Assembly: GCA_017465945.1 (NCBI GenBank)
Contig: JAFTVD010000018.1
Location: forward strand, 1 to 64,000
Length of the DNA: 64,000 nt
From: Alphaproteobacteria bacterium
GTDB lineage: Bacteria; Pseudomonadota; Alphaproteobacteria; RF32; CAG-239
Direction: 5' to 3'
Numbering within the stretch: position 1 is the stretch's first letter; every line of letters starts with the position of its first letter. Below, one piece after another: positions 47,712-56,245 of the stretch. Below the pieces are notes generated by a model. The model worked only from the letters and a program-made list of their open reading frames with translations. It made no database searches and had not been told where the DNA came from. Both the position numbers and the translations under genes were made by a program.

Positions 47712-48200
47712 ATGGGTGAAATGGCACAAAAAATATCAAAAGTAGATAAAGACGAATTGCTAAAAGCTCTGCAAAGTGCATATGCAGAAGAGTGGCTAGC
47801 ATATTATCAATATTGGGTAGGAGCAAAGGTTGCCGAAGGTATTGAAAAATCAAAGGTTGTTGAAGAGTTTTATGAGCACGCAAATGAAGAGTTAAAGCAT
47901 GCAGATTGGTTAGCAGAACGCATAATTCAATTAGGAGAAACACCACTTCTTGATCCAAAATTATGGAATGAACATGCGAAATGTAAATATGATGCGCCAA
48001 GTAATCCTGACACAAAAGTATTGGTATCACAAAACTTAATGGCAGAAAGGTGTGCAATAGGGCGTTATCAACAAATTTGTGAAATGTGCCAAGGAAAAGA
48101 TTATATAACTTTCAATATTTCAAGAAAAATATTAAAAGAAGAAATTGAACATGAACAAGAAATGGAAGATTTTGAAGCCGATTTTGAGCATTATCTGTAA
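47712..48200 (+). CDS. Ferritin-like (Dps/bacterioferritin-type) protein
   Basis: 162 residues, four-helix bundle. Di-iron-type motifs are E-E-W-L-A-Y-Y-Q-Y-W, E-E-L-K-H-A-D-W-L and, after a middle C-A-I-G-R-Y-Q-Q, E-E-I-E-H-E-Q-E. It has a good ribosome site (AGGAGATAAAC). It could store iron or protect DNA; exact subfamily uncertain. Cys and Met residues in the middle (C-E-M-C) are unusual. Confidence 0.85.
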   Translation: MGEMAQKISKVDKDELLKALQSAYAEEWLAYYQYWVGAKVAEGIEKSKVVEEFYEHANEELKHADWLAERIIQLGETPLLDPKLWNEHAKCKYDAPSNPDTKVLVSQNLMAERCAIGRYQQICEMCQGKDYITFNISRKILKEEIEHEQEMEDFEADFEHYL

Positions 48201-48225
48201 ATAACACTTGGTATAACTTTTTTTT

Positions 48226-48258
48226 AACCTCTTATTACTAGTATGGTAATAAGGGGTT
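48226..48258 (+). promoter_or_regulatory. 13-bp hairpin in the xer leader
   Basis: AACCTCTTATTAC pairs with GTAATAAGGGGTT (one G-U pair) around a 7-base loop, 20 bases before the recombinase start. There is a T run before it but none after it on the + strand, so it is not a normal terminator in that direction. It could end the ferritin gene or affect recombinase translation. Confidence 0.5.
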
Positions 48259-48277
48259 ATTTCATAGGAGACTTCAG

Positions 48278-49183
48278 ATGCCAAGTAAAGAACTCAAAAA
48301 AATAATATCAAGATGGCAAGATTGGCTAACATTACAAAGAAATTGTTCAGAGCATACTATTCAAAGTTACTTGAGTGATTTATATATTTTTTTAGAATAT
48401 TTATCTCCTAAAGAAGAAGTAGGCATACCAACATTAAAGCAACTAGATATAAAAGCATTTCGTAATTTTTTTAGCATAAGAGCTAAAAAAGGCATATCCA
48501 AAACATCAATAGCAAGAGAAGAATCTGCTGTGAGAAATTTTTTCAAATGGTTAAATGAAAATAAGATATTAAATAATACCTCTATTTTTCAAATTTCAAA
48601 ACCCAAATTAGATAAAGCTCTTCCAAGGTTTATTGATGTAGACATGACATTTGACATTATAGATGAAGCTCAAAAAGGATGTAAAGAACCTTGGATTGGG
48701 TATAGAGATATGGCAATTATTACATTATTATATGGATGTGGTTTACGTATATCAGAGGCGCTTTCTTTAAATATAAAAGATATTGATAATGAAGAGTTTA
48801 TAAAAATAAGAGGTAAAGGAAATAAAGACAGGTATGTTCCCTTATTACCAATTGTTTTAGAGCGTATAAATAAATATATTAATCATTGTCCATATAAGTT
48901 TAAACAAGATGACGCATTATTTTTAGGGGTAAGAGGTGAGCGCCTAAGTCCTAGAATAATACAAAGAAAAATACAAAAAATTAGAATGAATTTAAATTTA
49001 TCTGAAAATGTTACCCCGCATACTTTAAGACATTCTTTTGCTACACATCTTTTAGCTCAAGGAACAGATTTGCGCTCTATTCAAGAGTTATTAGGGCACT
49101 CATCATTAAGCTCAACTCAAATATATACTGAAGTTGAGTTAAATAAAATAAAAGAAGAATACGAAAAAGCTTTTCCAAACTAA
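48278..49183 (+). CDS. XerC/XerD-type tyrosine recombinase
   Basis: 301 residues with an N-terminal SAM-like domain (R-N-C-S-E-H-T-I-Q-S-Y) and a catalytic domain: Arg in Y-G-C-G-L-R-I-S-E-A-L, Lys in G-K-G-N-K-D-R-Y-V-P-L, H-T-L-R-H-S-F-A-T-H, L-G-H-S-S and Tyr in I-Y-T-E-V-E. It probably resolves chromosome dimers; XerC versus XerD cannot be decided here. Confidence 0.92.
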   Translation: MPSKELKKIISRWQDWLTLQRNCSEHTIQSYLSDLYIFLEYLSPKEEVGIPTLKQLDIKAFRNFFSIRAKKGISKTSIAREESAVRNFFKWLNENKILNNTSIFQISKPKLDKALPRFIDVDMTFDIIDEAQKGCKEPWIGYRDMAIITLLYGCGLRISEALSLNIKDIDNEEFIKIRGKGNKDRYVPLLPIVLERINKYINHCPYKFKQDDALFLGVRGERLSPRIIQRKIQKIRMNLNLSENVTPHTLRHSFATHLLAQGTDLRSIQELLGHSSLSSTQIYTEVELNKIKEEYEKAFPN

Positions 49184-49209
49184 AAAGAGCTCCATATAGG
49201 AGCTCTTTT
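49183..49209. terminator. Bidirectional terminator between xer and rpmG
   Basis: AAAAGAGCTCC and GGAGCTCTTTT form an 11-bp perfect stem around a 5-base loop, with an A run before and a T run after. Confidence 0.94.
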
Positions 49210-49227
49210 AAAAAGAATTATGTAAAA

Positions 49228-49395
49228 TTACTTTAATTTCTTTTCTACAAATTCTTCATGTTTCTTAGACTTCTTGTCATACTTTTTCATAACCAATTTC
49301 TCAGGATGAGTTCTTGGATTTTTTTCTGCAAGATAAAAAGTACCTGTACCAGCACTACTTTCTAATTTTACTTTAACTTTAATTGCCTTTGCCAT
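49228..49395 (-). CDS. rpmG: 50S ribosomal protein L33
   Basis: 55 residues: M-A-K-A-I-K-V-K-V-K-L-E-S-S-A-G-T-G, Y-L-A-E-K-N-P-R-T-H-P-E-K-L-V-M-K-K-Y-D, matching the cysteine-free L33 form (no C-x-x-C pair), which is zinc-independent. Confidence 0.96.
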   Translation of the reverse strand: MAKAIKVKVKLESSAGTGTFYLAEKNPRTHPEKLVMKKYDKKSKKHEEFVEKKLK

Positions 49396-49443
49396 TATTT
49401 TACTCTTATAAATACAAGGTTAAACACAAAAAACTTTTAATGC

Positions 49444-49471
49444 AATATACATTCATTATCAATAATGTCAA
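49444..49471 (-). promoter_or_regulatory. Sigma70-type promoter of rpmG
   Basis: On the minus strand TTGACA (49466-49471) and TATATT (49444-49449) are 16 bases apart, about 50 bases before rpmG. Confidence 0.65.
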
Positions 49472-49479
49472 TAAAAATT

Positions 49480-50508
49480 TTATCCTAAATTGTTTTTTAT
49501 TAAATCAATGGCTAATAAAATATCTTTAGATGTGTCTTCTTTAGAAGAAATAACACAACTATTATCTATTCCTGTACAGATTTGAGGAGTTATCCCATTT
49601 TTATCTATAATTTTGCCAGACGGACTATAAATTAAGCCACTAGTTACATATAATCGTTGATCGTTCATATTGTAAACAGATTGAAGACTTCCTTTTCCAT
49701 ATGTTTTTGTCCCAATTACAACGGCTCTACTTTGGTCGCTAAGAGAAGCTGTAACAACTTCTGCTGCAGATGCCGTTTTGTTACTAGTAAGAATAATGAT
49801 TTTTTTATTGTTAAAAATATCACCTTTTGTAGATGTATAATAATTAGTTTCATTCTGTTCTTTGCTATATGCAATAAGTGTATCATCTAAAAATAAATCA
49901 GATAATTTTATAGCTTCATTAAAATCTCCGCCAATATTATGTCTTAAATCAAATATAATACCTTCTGCCAAATTATTATTATAAACTATTTTTTTTACAT
50001 CATCACTAAAGCCCTTATAGAAAGTATTAGATTTTATATAAATAACATTATTAAAAACATCAAAAATTAAGTTTGCTTCTTCATTTTTAGTGTTTTCAAT
50101 TCGGGAATAACTATCTATATTTTTAGCCAAGACACTTAATATTTTATCTTCAAGCAATTTTTCATTTCCCTGAAATTTATTCGACTGGTCCGCATATATT
50201 TTTAGAACATCTGTTAATATATTTTTCCAAGAATTATGATTGTTTTGTTGGGGCAGAGCAAATGATTTAACAAGATTATTTTGATGATATAAATATGCCT
50301 TTGTGTCACTATTATATAATCTAAAATTTTTATCTAATTGATTTATAAAATCAAATCCTTTAAAGGATATTTTTCTTAAATTAGCAGAATGAGAATGATT
50401 TTTTTCTAATACATTATATAGCTCATCAATTTTAACAAATTCATACGCATTTACATTAAATGCACTAAATAAAATAAATAATACAAAAGTATAAAAAAGC
50501 CTTATCAT
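49480..50508 (-). CDS. S41-family C-terminal processing peptidase
   Basis: Signal peptide (M-I-R-L-F-Y-T-F-V-L-F-I-L-F-S-A-F-N-V-N-A), then a 320-residue periplasmic enzyme. The catalytic Ser is in N-K-T-A-S-A-A-E-V and the Lys in Y-G-K-G-S-L-Q; D-L-R-H-N-I-G-G-D is the family core. No clear PDZ domain is visible, so it is shorter than CtpA. It could trim envelope or repeat proteins (speculative). The start is 5 bases after the xthA stop. Confidence 0.88.
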   Translation of the reverse strand: MIRLFYTFVLFILFSAFNVNAYEFVKIDELYNVLEKNHSHSANLRKISFKGFDFINQLDKNFRLYNSDTKAYLYHQNNLVKSFALPQQNNHNSWKNILTDVLKIYADQSNKFQGNEKLLEDKILSVLAKNIDSYSRIENTKNEEANLIFDVFNNVIYIKSNTFYKGFSDDVKKIVYNNNLAEGIIFDLRHNIGGDFNEAIKLSDLFLDDTLIAYSKEQNETNYYTSTKGDIFNNKKIIILTSNKTASAAEVVTASLSDQSRAVVIGTKTYGKGSLQSVYNMNDQRLYVTSGLIYSPSGKIIDKNGITPQICTGIDNSCVISSKEDTSKDILLAIDLIKNNLG

Positions 50509-50513
50509 ATATT

Positions 50514-51305
50514 TTACCTAAACGTTGCAATAAGAGCTGTGTGATCAGAGGGGTGATCCATTTCTCTTAAAGTTTTATCAACACTAATGTCTATAAGTCT
50601 GTCTGCAAAAAAAGCTGATAGAAATAGATAATCTATTCTTAAACCTAAATTAGTTACAAAAGAGTTACCAGTGTAATCCCAAAATGTATATCCCTCCAAA
50701 TTTTTGTTAAATAATCTAAACGCATCATGAAAACCGATGTTTTTCAAAGCGATTATTTCATTTTTTATTTCTTTTCTAAATAATGGGCTATCTTTAAATT
50801 TTGAAGAATCAAAAACATCTATATCTTTTAACATTACATTAAAATCACCACCTATAATAATAGGGTATCCTTTGTTTTGAATAGATTTTAAATGCATATA
50901 TAATTTATTATACCATTTTAATTTATAAAGATATTTTTCTTCTTCTTTGTTTTTATCATTAGCACATCCATTAGGTGCGTAAATTGATGCAATATAAAAC
51001 TTTTCATTATTCTTATTTACTAATATTTCAATATATCTAGCAGAATCATCTTCTAAAAAAGTTGGAAGGTTGCGATTCGTTATTTCAAATTTATATTTGC
51101 ATAAAATAGCGACACCATTATATCCCTTTTGCCCCCAAGCAACAACATTATAACCAAGTGTTTCTAATTCAAAATATGGGAAATTTTCTGTTTCGCATTT
51201 TATTTCTTGTAACAAGACAATATCTGGATCATGTTCTTTTAGCCAAATACAAAGATTCGAAATTCTAGCTTTTATTGAATTTATATTATAAGTTGCTATT
51301 TTCAT
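50514..51305 (-). CDS. xthA: Exodeoxyribonuclease III
   Basis: AP endonuclease and 3' exonuclease. M-K-I-A-T-Y-N-I-N-S-I-K-A-R-I at the start, V-L-L-Q-E-I-K-C (catalytic Glu), G-G-D-F-N-V, W-D-Y and D-H-T-A-L-I near the end. The start at 51305 is chosen; the frame at 51317 adds four residues (M-R-P-Y). Confidence 0.96.
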   Translation of the reverse strand: MKIATYNINSIKARISNLCIWLKEHDPDIVLLQEIKCETENFPYFELETLGYNVVAWGQKGYNGVAILCKYKFEITNRNLPTFLEDDSARYIEILVNKNNEKFYIASIYAPNGCANDKNKEEEKYLYKLKWYNKLYMHLKSIQNKGYPIIIGGDFNVMLKDIDVFDSSKFKDSPLFRKEIKNEIIALKNIGFHDAFRLFNKNLEGYTFWDYTGNSFVTNLGLRIDYLFLSAFFADRLIDISVDKTLREMDHPSDHTALIATFR

Positions 51306-51419
51306 ATACGGCCTCACATAAATTACTCATGATATAACTTTAATTGTAAAATATTAAATGATTGTAAACATATTCTAATTTACAATTATAGAAACTTTAC
51401 AACAATAAGGGGTGTATAT

Positions 51420-52349
51420 ATGCTACAAGGATTCGGGTCTGATAGAGATGAAATAAATGATTTTCACCAAAGAGTTGCAGATAGAAATATTCAAAGTATA
51501 AACGATAGAGAGGAAGAAATAGAACATGCCAAAAATGGTTTCATTGGTATGTTAGCAGGAATATTGGTTGGTGGAATTATTGGGTGGATTTTTTTAGGTC
51601 CAACAACAGATGCAAATAAAGAGCACTCAATTCCTGTTATTCGTCGCCCTCTTATTCCTTTTAAGGTTCAACCTAATGATCCAGGTGGTATGGAAATAGA
51701 TAATCAAGACAGAAATATATACCATATTGTTGATAATACCTCTAAAGAAATAAAAGAGGTAAATATTCGTCAAACTCCAGATATTCCAAAGTTAGTGGTA
51801 GAAAAGACAACGCCTACACCATCAGATATAGATAGTTTAGTTGAAAATATTGATAAAGATTTATCTTTAAATAATGAGGATATAAAATTAGAGGAAACAG
51901 AAGAAAATAAAGTAGAAATAGCAAAGAATGAATTATCTGAAATTAATACAAACAGTAAAGAAAAAATTGTGATACCTACTAAAATAAAACAAATAGATGT
52001 TGCAGTTCAAGATAGTGTAAATTCAGTTGCACCAGAAGTTAAAGAAGTTGTAAGTAAGCCAGAAAATAAAGTTGCAAAAAAAGAAGAGATAAAAAGCACA
52101 AAAGGTACTTGGTATGCTCAAATTATTGCATCATCTAGTCGTAGCTCTGTTGAAAAACTATGGAGAGAATTATCTTCTAAACATTCATTCTTAAAAGAGC
52201 ACTATCATGAAATAGAAGAAATAACTGCAGGAAATAAAAGTACATTATATCGCTTAAAAGTGGGGGCATTTAAAACAAGAAAAGAAGCTGAGACTTTGTC
52301 ATCAAAATTAAAAGAAAACAAAGTTGGTAACATTATAAAACAAAATTAA
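51420..52349 (+). CDS. SPOR-domain cell-division-type membrane protein
   Basis: A cytoplasmic start (~40 residues), a membrane helix (G-F-I-G-M-L-A-G-I-L-V-G-G-I-I-G-W-I-F-L, ~40-60), a long Lys/Glu linker and a C-terminal SPOR domain (W-Y-A-Q-I-I-A-S-S, L-K-V-G-A-F-K-T-R-K-E-A). SPOR domains bind denuded peptidoglycan at the septum. The SPOR-nagZ order is typical of alphaproteobacteria. Confidence 0.9.
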   Translation: MLQGFGSDRDEINDFHQRVADRNIQSINDREEEIEHAKNGFIGMLAGILVGGIIGWIFLGPTTDANKEHSIPVIRRPLIPFKVQPNDPGGMEIDNQDRNIYHIVDNTSKEIKEVNIRQTPDIPKLVVEKTTPTPSDIDSLVENIDKDLSLNNEDIKLEETEENKVEIAKNELSEINTNSKEKIVIPTKIKQIDVAVQDSVNSVAPEVKEVVSKPENKVAKKEEIKSTKGTWYAQIIASSSRSSVEKLWRELSSKHSFLKEHYHEIEEITAGNKSTLYRLKVGAFKTRKEAETLSSKLKENKVGNIIKQN

Positions 52350-52359
52350 AGGGTAATAA

Positions 52360-53430
52360 ATGTCTAAACCAATTTTAGCCGCTATTTTATCTTGCCAAGG
52401 GTATTCTTTAACCGATGATGAAAAATATCTTTTCAATAAATTTAACCCACTAGGAATTACTCTCTTTAATCGTAATATAAAAGATAAAAAACAAGTTAAA
52501 TCACTAATTGATAGTATAAAAAATACAATCAATAGAGATGATATTTTAATTGCCATAGATGAAGAAGGTGGTAGAGTTCAAAGATTAAAAAATATAAATA
52601 GGCATAATTATATATCTGCACAAAATTTAGCTACACTTCCCATAAAATATACTAAAATGCACGCAGAATTAATATCTTCTGATTTAATAGAGATGGGGAT
52701 TAATGTAAACTATTCGCCTGTAGTTGATAGAAAAATAAACTCAACAGATAGTAGTGTTTTAGAAAAAAGATGTTTTAGCGATAACGATGAAGAAATAGTA
52801 GAATTTGCTACAAATATGGCAAATACATATATAAATATGGGAATATGTCCGTGTATAAAACATATTCCAGGACATTTTAATATAGCCAAAGATCCGCATT
52901 TAAATAAAATTGAATGCGATTTATCAATAGATGAAATTAAAAATCAAATAAAATACCTTAAAGAGTTTTCTAAATATCCATTGGCTATGACTTCTCATAT
53001 TTTATTAAAATCTATAGATGATACATATCCAGTTACTTTATCATCAAAAATTATTTCAAAACTTATAAGAGATTACTTGTCATTTGATGGATTCTTATTA
53101 AGTGATGCAATAGATATGAAAGCGATTTCTGGTAATATAATCGAAAAATTAAACCAAAGTTTAGACGCTGGAATTGATGCTGTTTGTTATTGTTCAGGTG
53201 AATATAAAGATTTGTTTGCTATTTGTAATCAAAAAAGATTTATTACGGAAAAATCATTAATAAGATTTGCAAACATAAAAAAAGTAATTAATAATAATAG
53301 GCAAGAGGTTGATATCAAAGATATTCGTAAGCTCTATAGAACGGGTATAAGAAAATTTGCAAATGAGACATATTCATATGATGCAACAGAAGTTTTGCAT
53401 TATATGCAAAAGAAAGGAGATTTTAAATGA
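52360..53430 (+). CDS. nagZ: Beta-N-acetylhexosaminidase
   Basis: A family 3 glycosidase that recycles peptidoglycan fragments: I-D-E-E-G-G-R-V-Q-R at residues 66-75, K-H-I-P-G-H at 167-172 with D178 and H180, and L-S-D-A-I-D-M-K-A containing the nucleophile Asp. 356 residues. It lies between the SPOR gene and the TatA-like gene, as in other alphaproteobacteria. Confidence 0.93.
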   Translation: MSKPILAAILSCQGYSLTDDEKYLFNKFNPLGITLFNRNIKDKKQVKSLIDSIKNTINRDDILIAIDEEGGRVQRLKNINRHNYISAQNLATLPIKYTKMHAELISSDLIEMGINVNYSPVVDRKINSTDSSVLEKRCFSDNDEEIVEFATNMANTYINMGICPCIKHIPGHFNIAKDPHLNKIECDLSIDEIKNQIKYLKEFSKYPLAMTSHILLKSIDDTYPVTLSSKIISKLIRDYLSFDGFLLSDAIDMKAISGNIIEKLNQSLDAGIDAVCYCSGEYKDLFAICNQKRFITEKSLIRFANIKKVINNNRQEVDIKDIRKLYRTGIRKFANETYSYDATEVLHYMQKKGDFK

Positions 53431-53630
53431 TTTGGGTTTTAGTGATAGTTGTTGTTACTGCAATTTATTATGCAGAGCGTTTACCTCAAATAATGAATAA
53501 AGTTAAAGATGAAGTTCCTCATATTGTTGAAGTAAGTAAAAAAGCGTCAAAAGAAATAAAAGAAAAAGCAAAAGCAACACAAGAAAAAGTTGCACACAAA
53601 AAAGATAATGCGCCAAAAGATAAAGAATAA
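53427..53630 (+). CDS. Small TatA-like membrane protein
   Basis: 67 residues: an N-terminal membrane helix (I-W-V-L-V-I-V-V-V-T-A-I-Y-Y), then R-L-P-Q-I-M-N-K-V-K-D and a Lys-rich helical tail. The layout fits TatA of twin-arginine export, but the usual F-G-x-x-x-L-P-E is Y-A-E-R-L-P-Q. It overlaps the nagZ stop by 4 bases. tatB and tatC are not seen here. Confidence 0.55.
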   Translation: MIWVLVIVVVTAIYYAERLPQIMNKVKDEVPHIVEVSKKASKEIKEKAKATQEKVAHKKDNAPKDKE

Positions 53631-53640
53631 AATTTATCAA

Positions 53641-53671
53641 AAAAAAACTCACCATTTGGTGAGTTTTTTTA
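53641..53671. terminator. Bidirectional terminator
   Basis: AAACTCACC and GGTGAGTTT form a 9-bp stem around ATTT, with A and T runs on both sides. It divides the nagZ run from the minus-strand secretion block. Confidence 0.93.
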
Positions 53672-54397
53672 TTACTTAAGAGCTGGAATATTAAGCTGTG
53701 CAAAATGACCAGGTTTTATTTTTACCGTAGCATATCTCAAATTATCTGTTTCTATCATATACTCTTCACGTCCAGTAAGTTGCGCTGCTAACTTATAGAA
53801 ATCACGCCCATTTAATTCTTGTTTATACCAATTCATTAAATAAAATACGCAAGCTTGACTCTTATCTGTAAGGCCACATCTTGGTCTACCTGCAGGTACA
53901 TCATCATTTATAACAACACCTTCTAATCCCTGTTTTTCAACACTCTTTGAAGAAAATAATGCTTTACCAGCAAATATACCTACAAATAAAAATAATAAGC
54001 TACATACAACTAATATATTCTTTTTTACATATCCACTATTACTCTCATCTAATTCTTCATCTATAACATAGTCAAGTTCAGGAGGAAGACCATCAAGTAT
54101 ATATTGGTCATTATACTCGTTGCCTGTTGCAATATCATTTGCATCAACCGCTGTAATTAAATCTGTACTTTGCGTATTAGTTTCATCATTTGGAGCTTCA
54201 AAAGACATATTTTGCTCATCATTTTGAATAGATAAATTATTATCAACATATTCTTCTTTTTTAGGCGCTTGAGGCACATCAGGAGTTGTACGCACCTTCG
54301 GTCTTTTTATTTTTCTAAGTTTAGGTCTAGCACTACCTTCTTGTGGTACATTTTGCGATATTTGATTAGTTAAACCGTCTAAAGAATTATCTTCCAT
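53672..54397 (-). CDS. Single-pass membrane protein of secretion block
   Basis: 241 residues: a polar cytoplasmic part with a basic patch (R-P-K-L-R-K-I-K-R-P-K) and a long acidic stretch, one membrane helix (~126-146) and a C-terminal domain with C-G-L-T-D-K-S-Q-A-C-V-F-Y-L (a possible disulfide). The single crossing recalls DotF/IcmG or VirB8-type components, but no family motif is visible. The start is 9 bases after the secretin-like gene. Confidence 0.7.
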   Translation of the reverse strand: MEDNSLDGLTNQISQNVPQEGSARPKLRKIKRPKVRTTPDVPQAPKKEEYVDNNLSIQNDEQNMSFEAPNDETNTQSTDLITAVDANDIATGNEYNDQYILDGLPPELDYVIDEELDESNSGYVKKNILVVCSLLFLFVGIFAGKALFSSKSVEKQGLEGVVINDDVPAGRPRCGLTDKSQACVFYLMNWYKQELNGRDFYKLAAQLTGREEYMIETDNLRYATVKIKPGHFAQLNIPALK

Positions 54398-54406
54398 TTC
54401 TACCTC

Positions 54407-55693
54407 TTAAATTTTATTTTTTATCTTTTCATCAGTTTTCAACATTCTAACCAACCTTGGAACAATAAATACAATAGTTTCTGTTCCTTGTTCTGTTGTT
54501 CCAAAAATTTCACTAGGCAATCCAATAATTAAGAAATTTTCTCCCAAACGATTACGAGCCTTGAATTTTGTTATTTCACCTTCGGTAGTGTCTAGTGTTA
54601 TTTCAGATAGAATACGATTGTTTTTTTCAATTTCTGCTTTAGCTAAAAGTGATAAAGGATATTCCATATTATCGACTTTTCCGCATCTACCTATATCAAA
54701 TCTAGAGAACCATTGAGTAGGTACAACAAAACGCCCTTCTGATATATCCTCAATAGTAGCATATTTCTCAACAAAACCTTTCAATCTTTCTATTGAAATA
54801 TCATTTGTTACAGTTAGCATTCTACCAATGACGCCTGTCTGAGTTGTTGCAATGCTCCCAAAATCAAAATCTTTTAGCAAATCATTCCAAACTATACCAC
54901 AAGCCTCTTTAGCTTTTGCCTTAAATATATTAACATCATACATAACCATTGTTGGGTTATTTTCAAAATCATTAACCAACTCTGTAATTTTATTCATTGT
55001 TTCCAAATTTGTTTCAAAAGATATAGAATAATCACGCCAGTTTGTTATCATATCAGTAATGCCGGCTCCTCTTAATACGTCAAGAAAACCAATCATCAAA
55101 GTTCTAGAGCTTGGAATATAAAGTGTAAAACTAGCTCTTCTGCTTAAAATAATAGAATTCATTTTAGCATCATATCTGTAAAATAAATCAGCAGATTTAG
55201 ATATCATTTCTACAACTTCTTTAAAACTGCCATTAATGTTTTTACCATAAAGCATAGGATATGGAGCATCTTTAGCAACAAGTTTTATTCCGGCTTCATT
55301 TGTAAGATTAAACAAAGCTTGCTCGGCTGGAATATTGTCAAAACTAAAATCCCTAACTTCAAATTCTGGTAAATCATTGTTTACATCATTACGTTCCAAC
55401 TTAAATGAAACATTATTATGAGGTAATATTTGAACCATCTCTTGTGTTTTCCAATTTACATTACAACGTAATGGAGTTTCTAAGTCCAAATCATTTGCTC
55501 TAAAAGTTGTTCTTAACATATAAGGGTTCTGTTGAGGTAAAACTACAAAATTATTTATATTCTTGGCGTCATCAGTTGTATTTGTCATAATAGTTTCTTC
55601 AGATTCCTGATACGCATTACATGCAACAACAGTTGCCAAAGAAAACAATAAAAATAAATACTTGCAATTTTTTAACCAATTAAATTTCTTCAT
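54407..55693 (-). CDS. Secretin-like lipoprotein
   Basis: The preferred start M-K-K-F-N-W gives a lipoprotein signal with lipobox L-A-T-V-V-A-C. Residues in the middle resemble secretin N0/N1 domains (F-S-F-D-N-I-P-A-E-Q-A-L-F-N-L-T, I-L-S-R-R). The end, E-T-I-V-F-I-V-P-R-L-V-R, is the usual secretin finish. The canonical V-P-x-L-G-D-I-P-x-L-G gate motif is missing or replaced (L-I-I-G-L-P-S-E-I-F-G). It resembles type IVb pilus lipoprotein secretins (BfpB/PilN). It overlaps the previous gene by 14 bases. Confidence 0.75.
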   Translation of the reverse strand: MKKFNWLKNCKYLFLLFSLATVVACNAYQESEETIMTNTTDDAKNINNFVVLPQQNPYMLRTTFRANDLDLETPLRCNVNWKTQEMVQILPHNNVSFKLERNDVNNDLPEFEVRDFSFDNIPAEQALFNLTNEAGIKLVAKDAPYPMLYGKNINGSFKEVVEMISKSADLFYRYDAKMNSIILSRRASFTLYIPSSRTLMIGFLDVLRGAGITDMITNWRDYSISFETNLETMNKITELVNDFENNPTMVMYDVNIFKAKAKEACGIVWNDLLKDFDFGSIATTQTGVIGRMLTVTNDISIERLKGFVEKYATIEDISEGRFVVPTQWFSRFDIGRCGKVDNMEYPLSLLAKAEIEKNNRILSEITLDTTEGEITKFKARNRLGENFLIIGLPSEIFGTTEQGTETIVFIVPRLVRMLKTDEKIKNKI

Positions 55694-56192
55694 CATTTTC
55701 TTCTTTCGTCTTAATAAGTTTGTCTTGCTCTGCCATAAGTTTTGCAACAACGTCATCTATACTTTGTCCGGCACCTTTTGTAGGGTCTTCAGCTTGGTTG
55801 GTAAAGCCACCAAATATATCATCTTTAGCCGAACTTATATCTTCAACATCTTTTTTCACAGTCATTTCAACTGAAGCATTACGCTCTAATTCTTGTTTGT
55901 ACAAGCTCAAATTATCCTTAAGAGCCTGAATACCTCCTTTAATTTTCTTTTCAACATATGGGTGAAGCTCTGTGTGAGATATAATATAATCACCTGTTTC
56001 GCATAACTCATCTAACACATCAATAATGTAAGTATAAAAAGGATAATCTTCTACAGCAATATTTCCTTTGCGAATACAACGAGCAGCAATTCTAGATACA
56101 GTACGATCATAATAATCTCTAATAAGTACATAATTATCTATGTACCAAAGAGATTCTTTTGTTACTGCAACTTCATTGTTATTATTTTCCAT
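55680..56192 (-). CDS. Helical protein of secretion block, unknown
   Basis: 170 residues, soluble, with W-Y-I-D-N-Y-V-L-I-R-D-Y-Y and a charged C-terminus (E-E-N-D-E-E-I). GGGGGAAGTA lies well before its ATG. No motif is recognised. Its position between the acidic repeat protein and the secretin-like gene suggests a related assembly role. Confidence 0.7.
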   Translation of the reverse strand: MENNNNEVAVTKESLWYIDNYVLIRDYYDRTVSRIAARCIRKGNIAVEDYPFYTYIIDVLDELCETGDYIISHTELHPYVEKKIKGGIQALKDNLSLYKQELERNASVEMTVKKDVEDISSAKDDIFGGFTNQAEDPTKGAGQSIDDVVAKLMAEQDKLIKTKEENDEEI

Positions 56193-56245
56193 TACTTCCC
56201 CCGTTTAATTAATAACTAAAACAAACATAGTATTCTGTAAATAGT

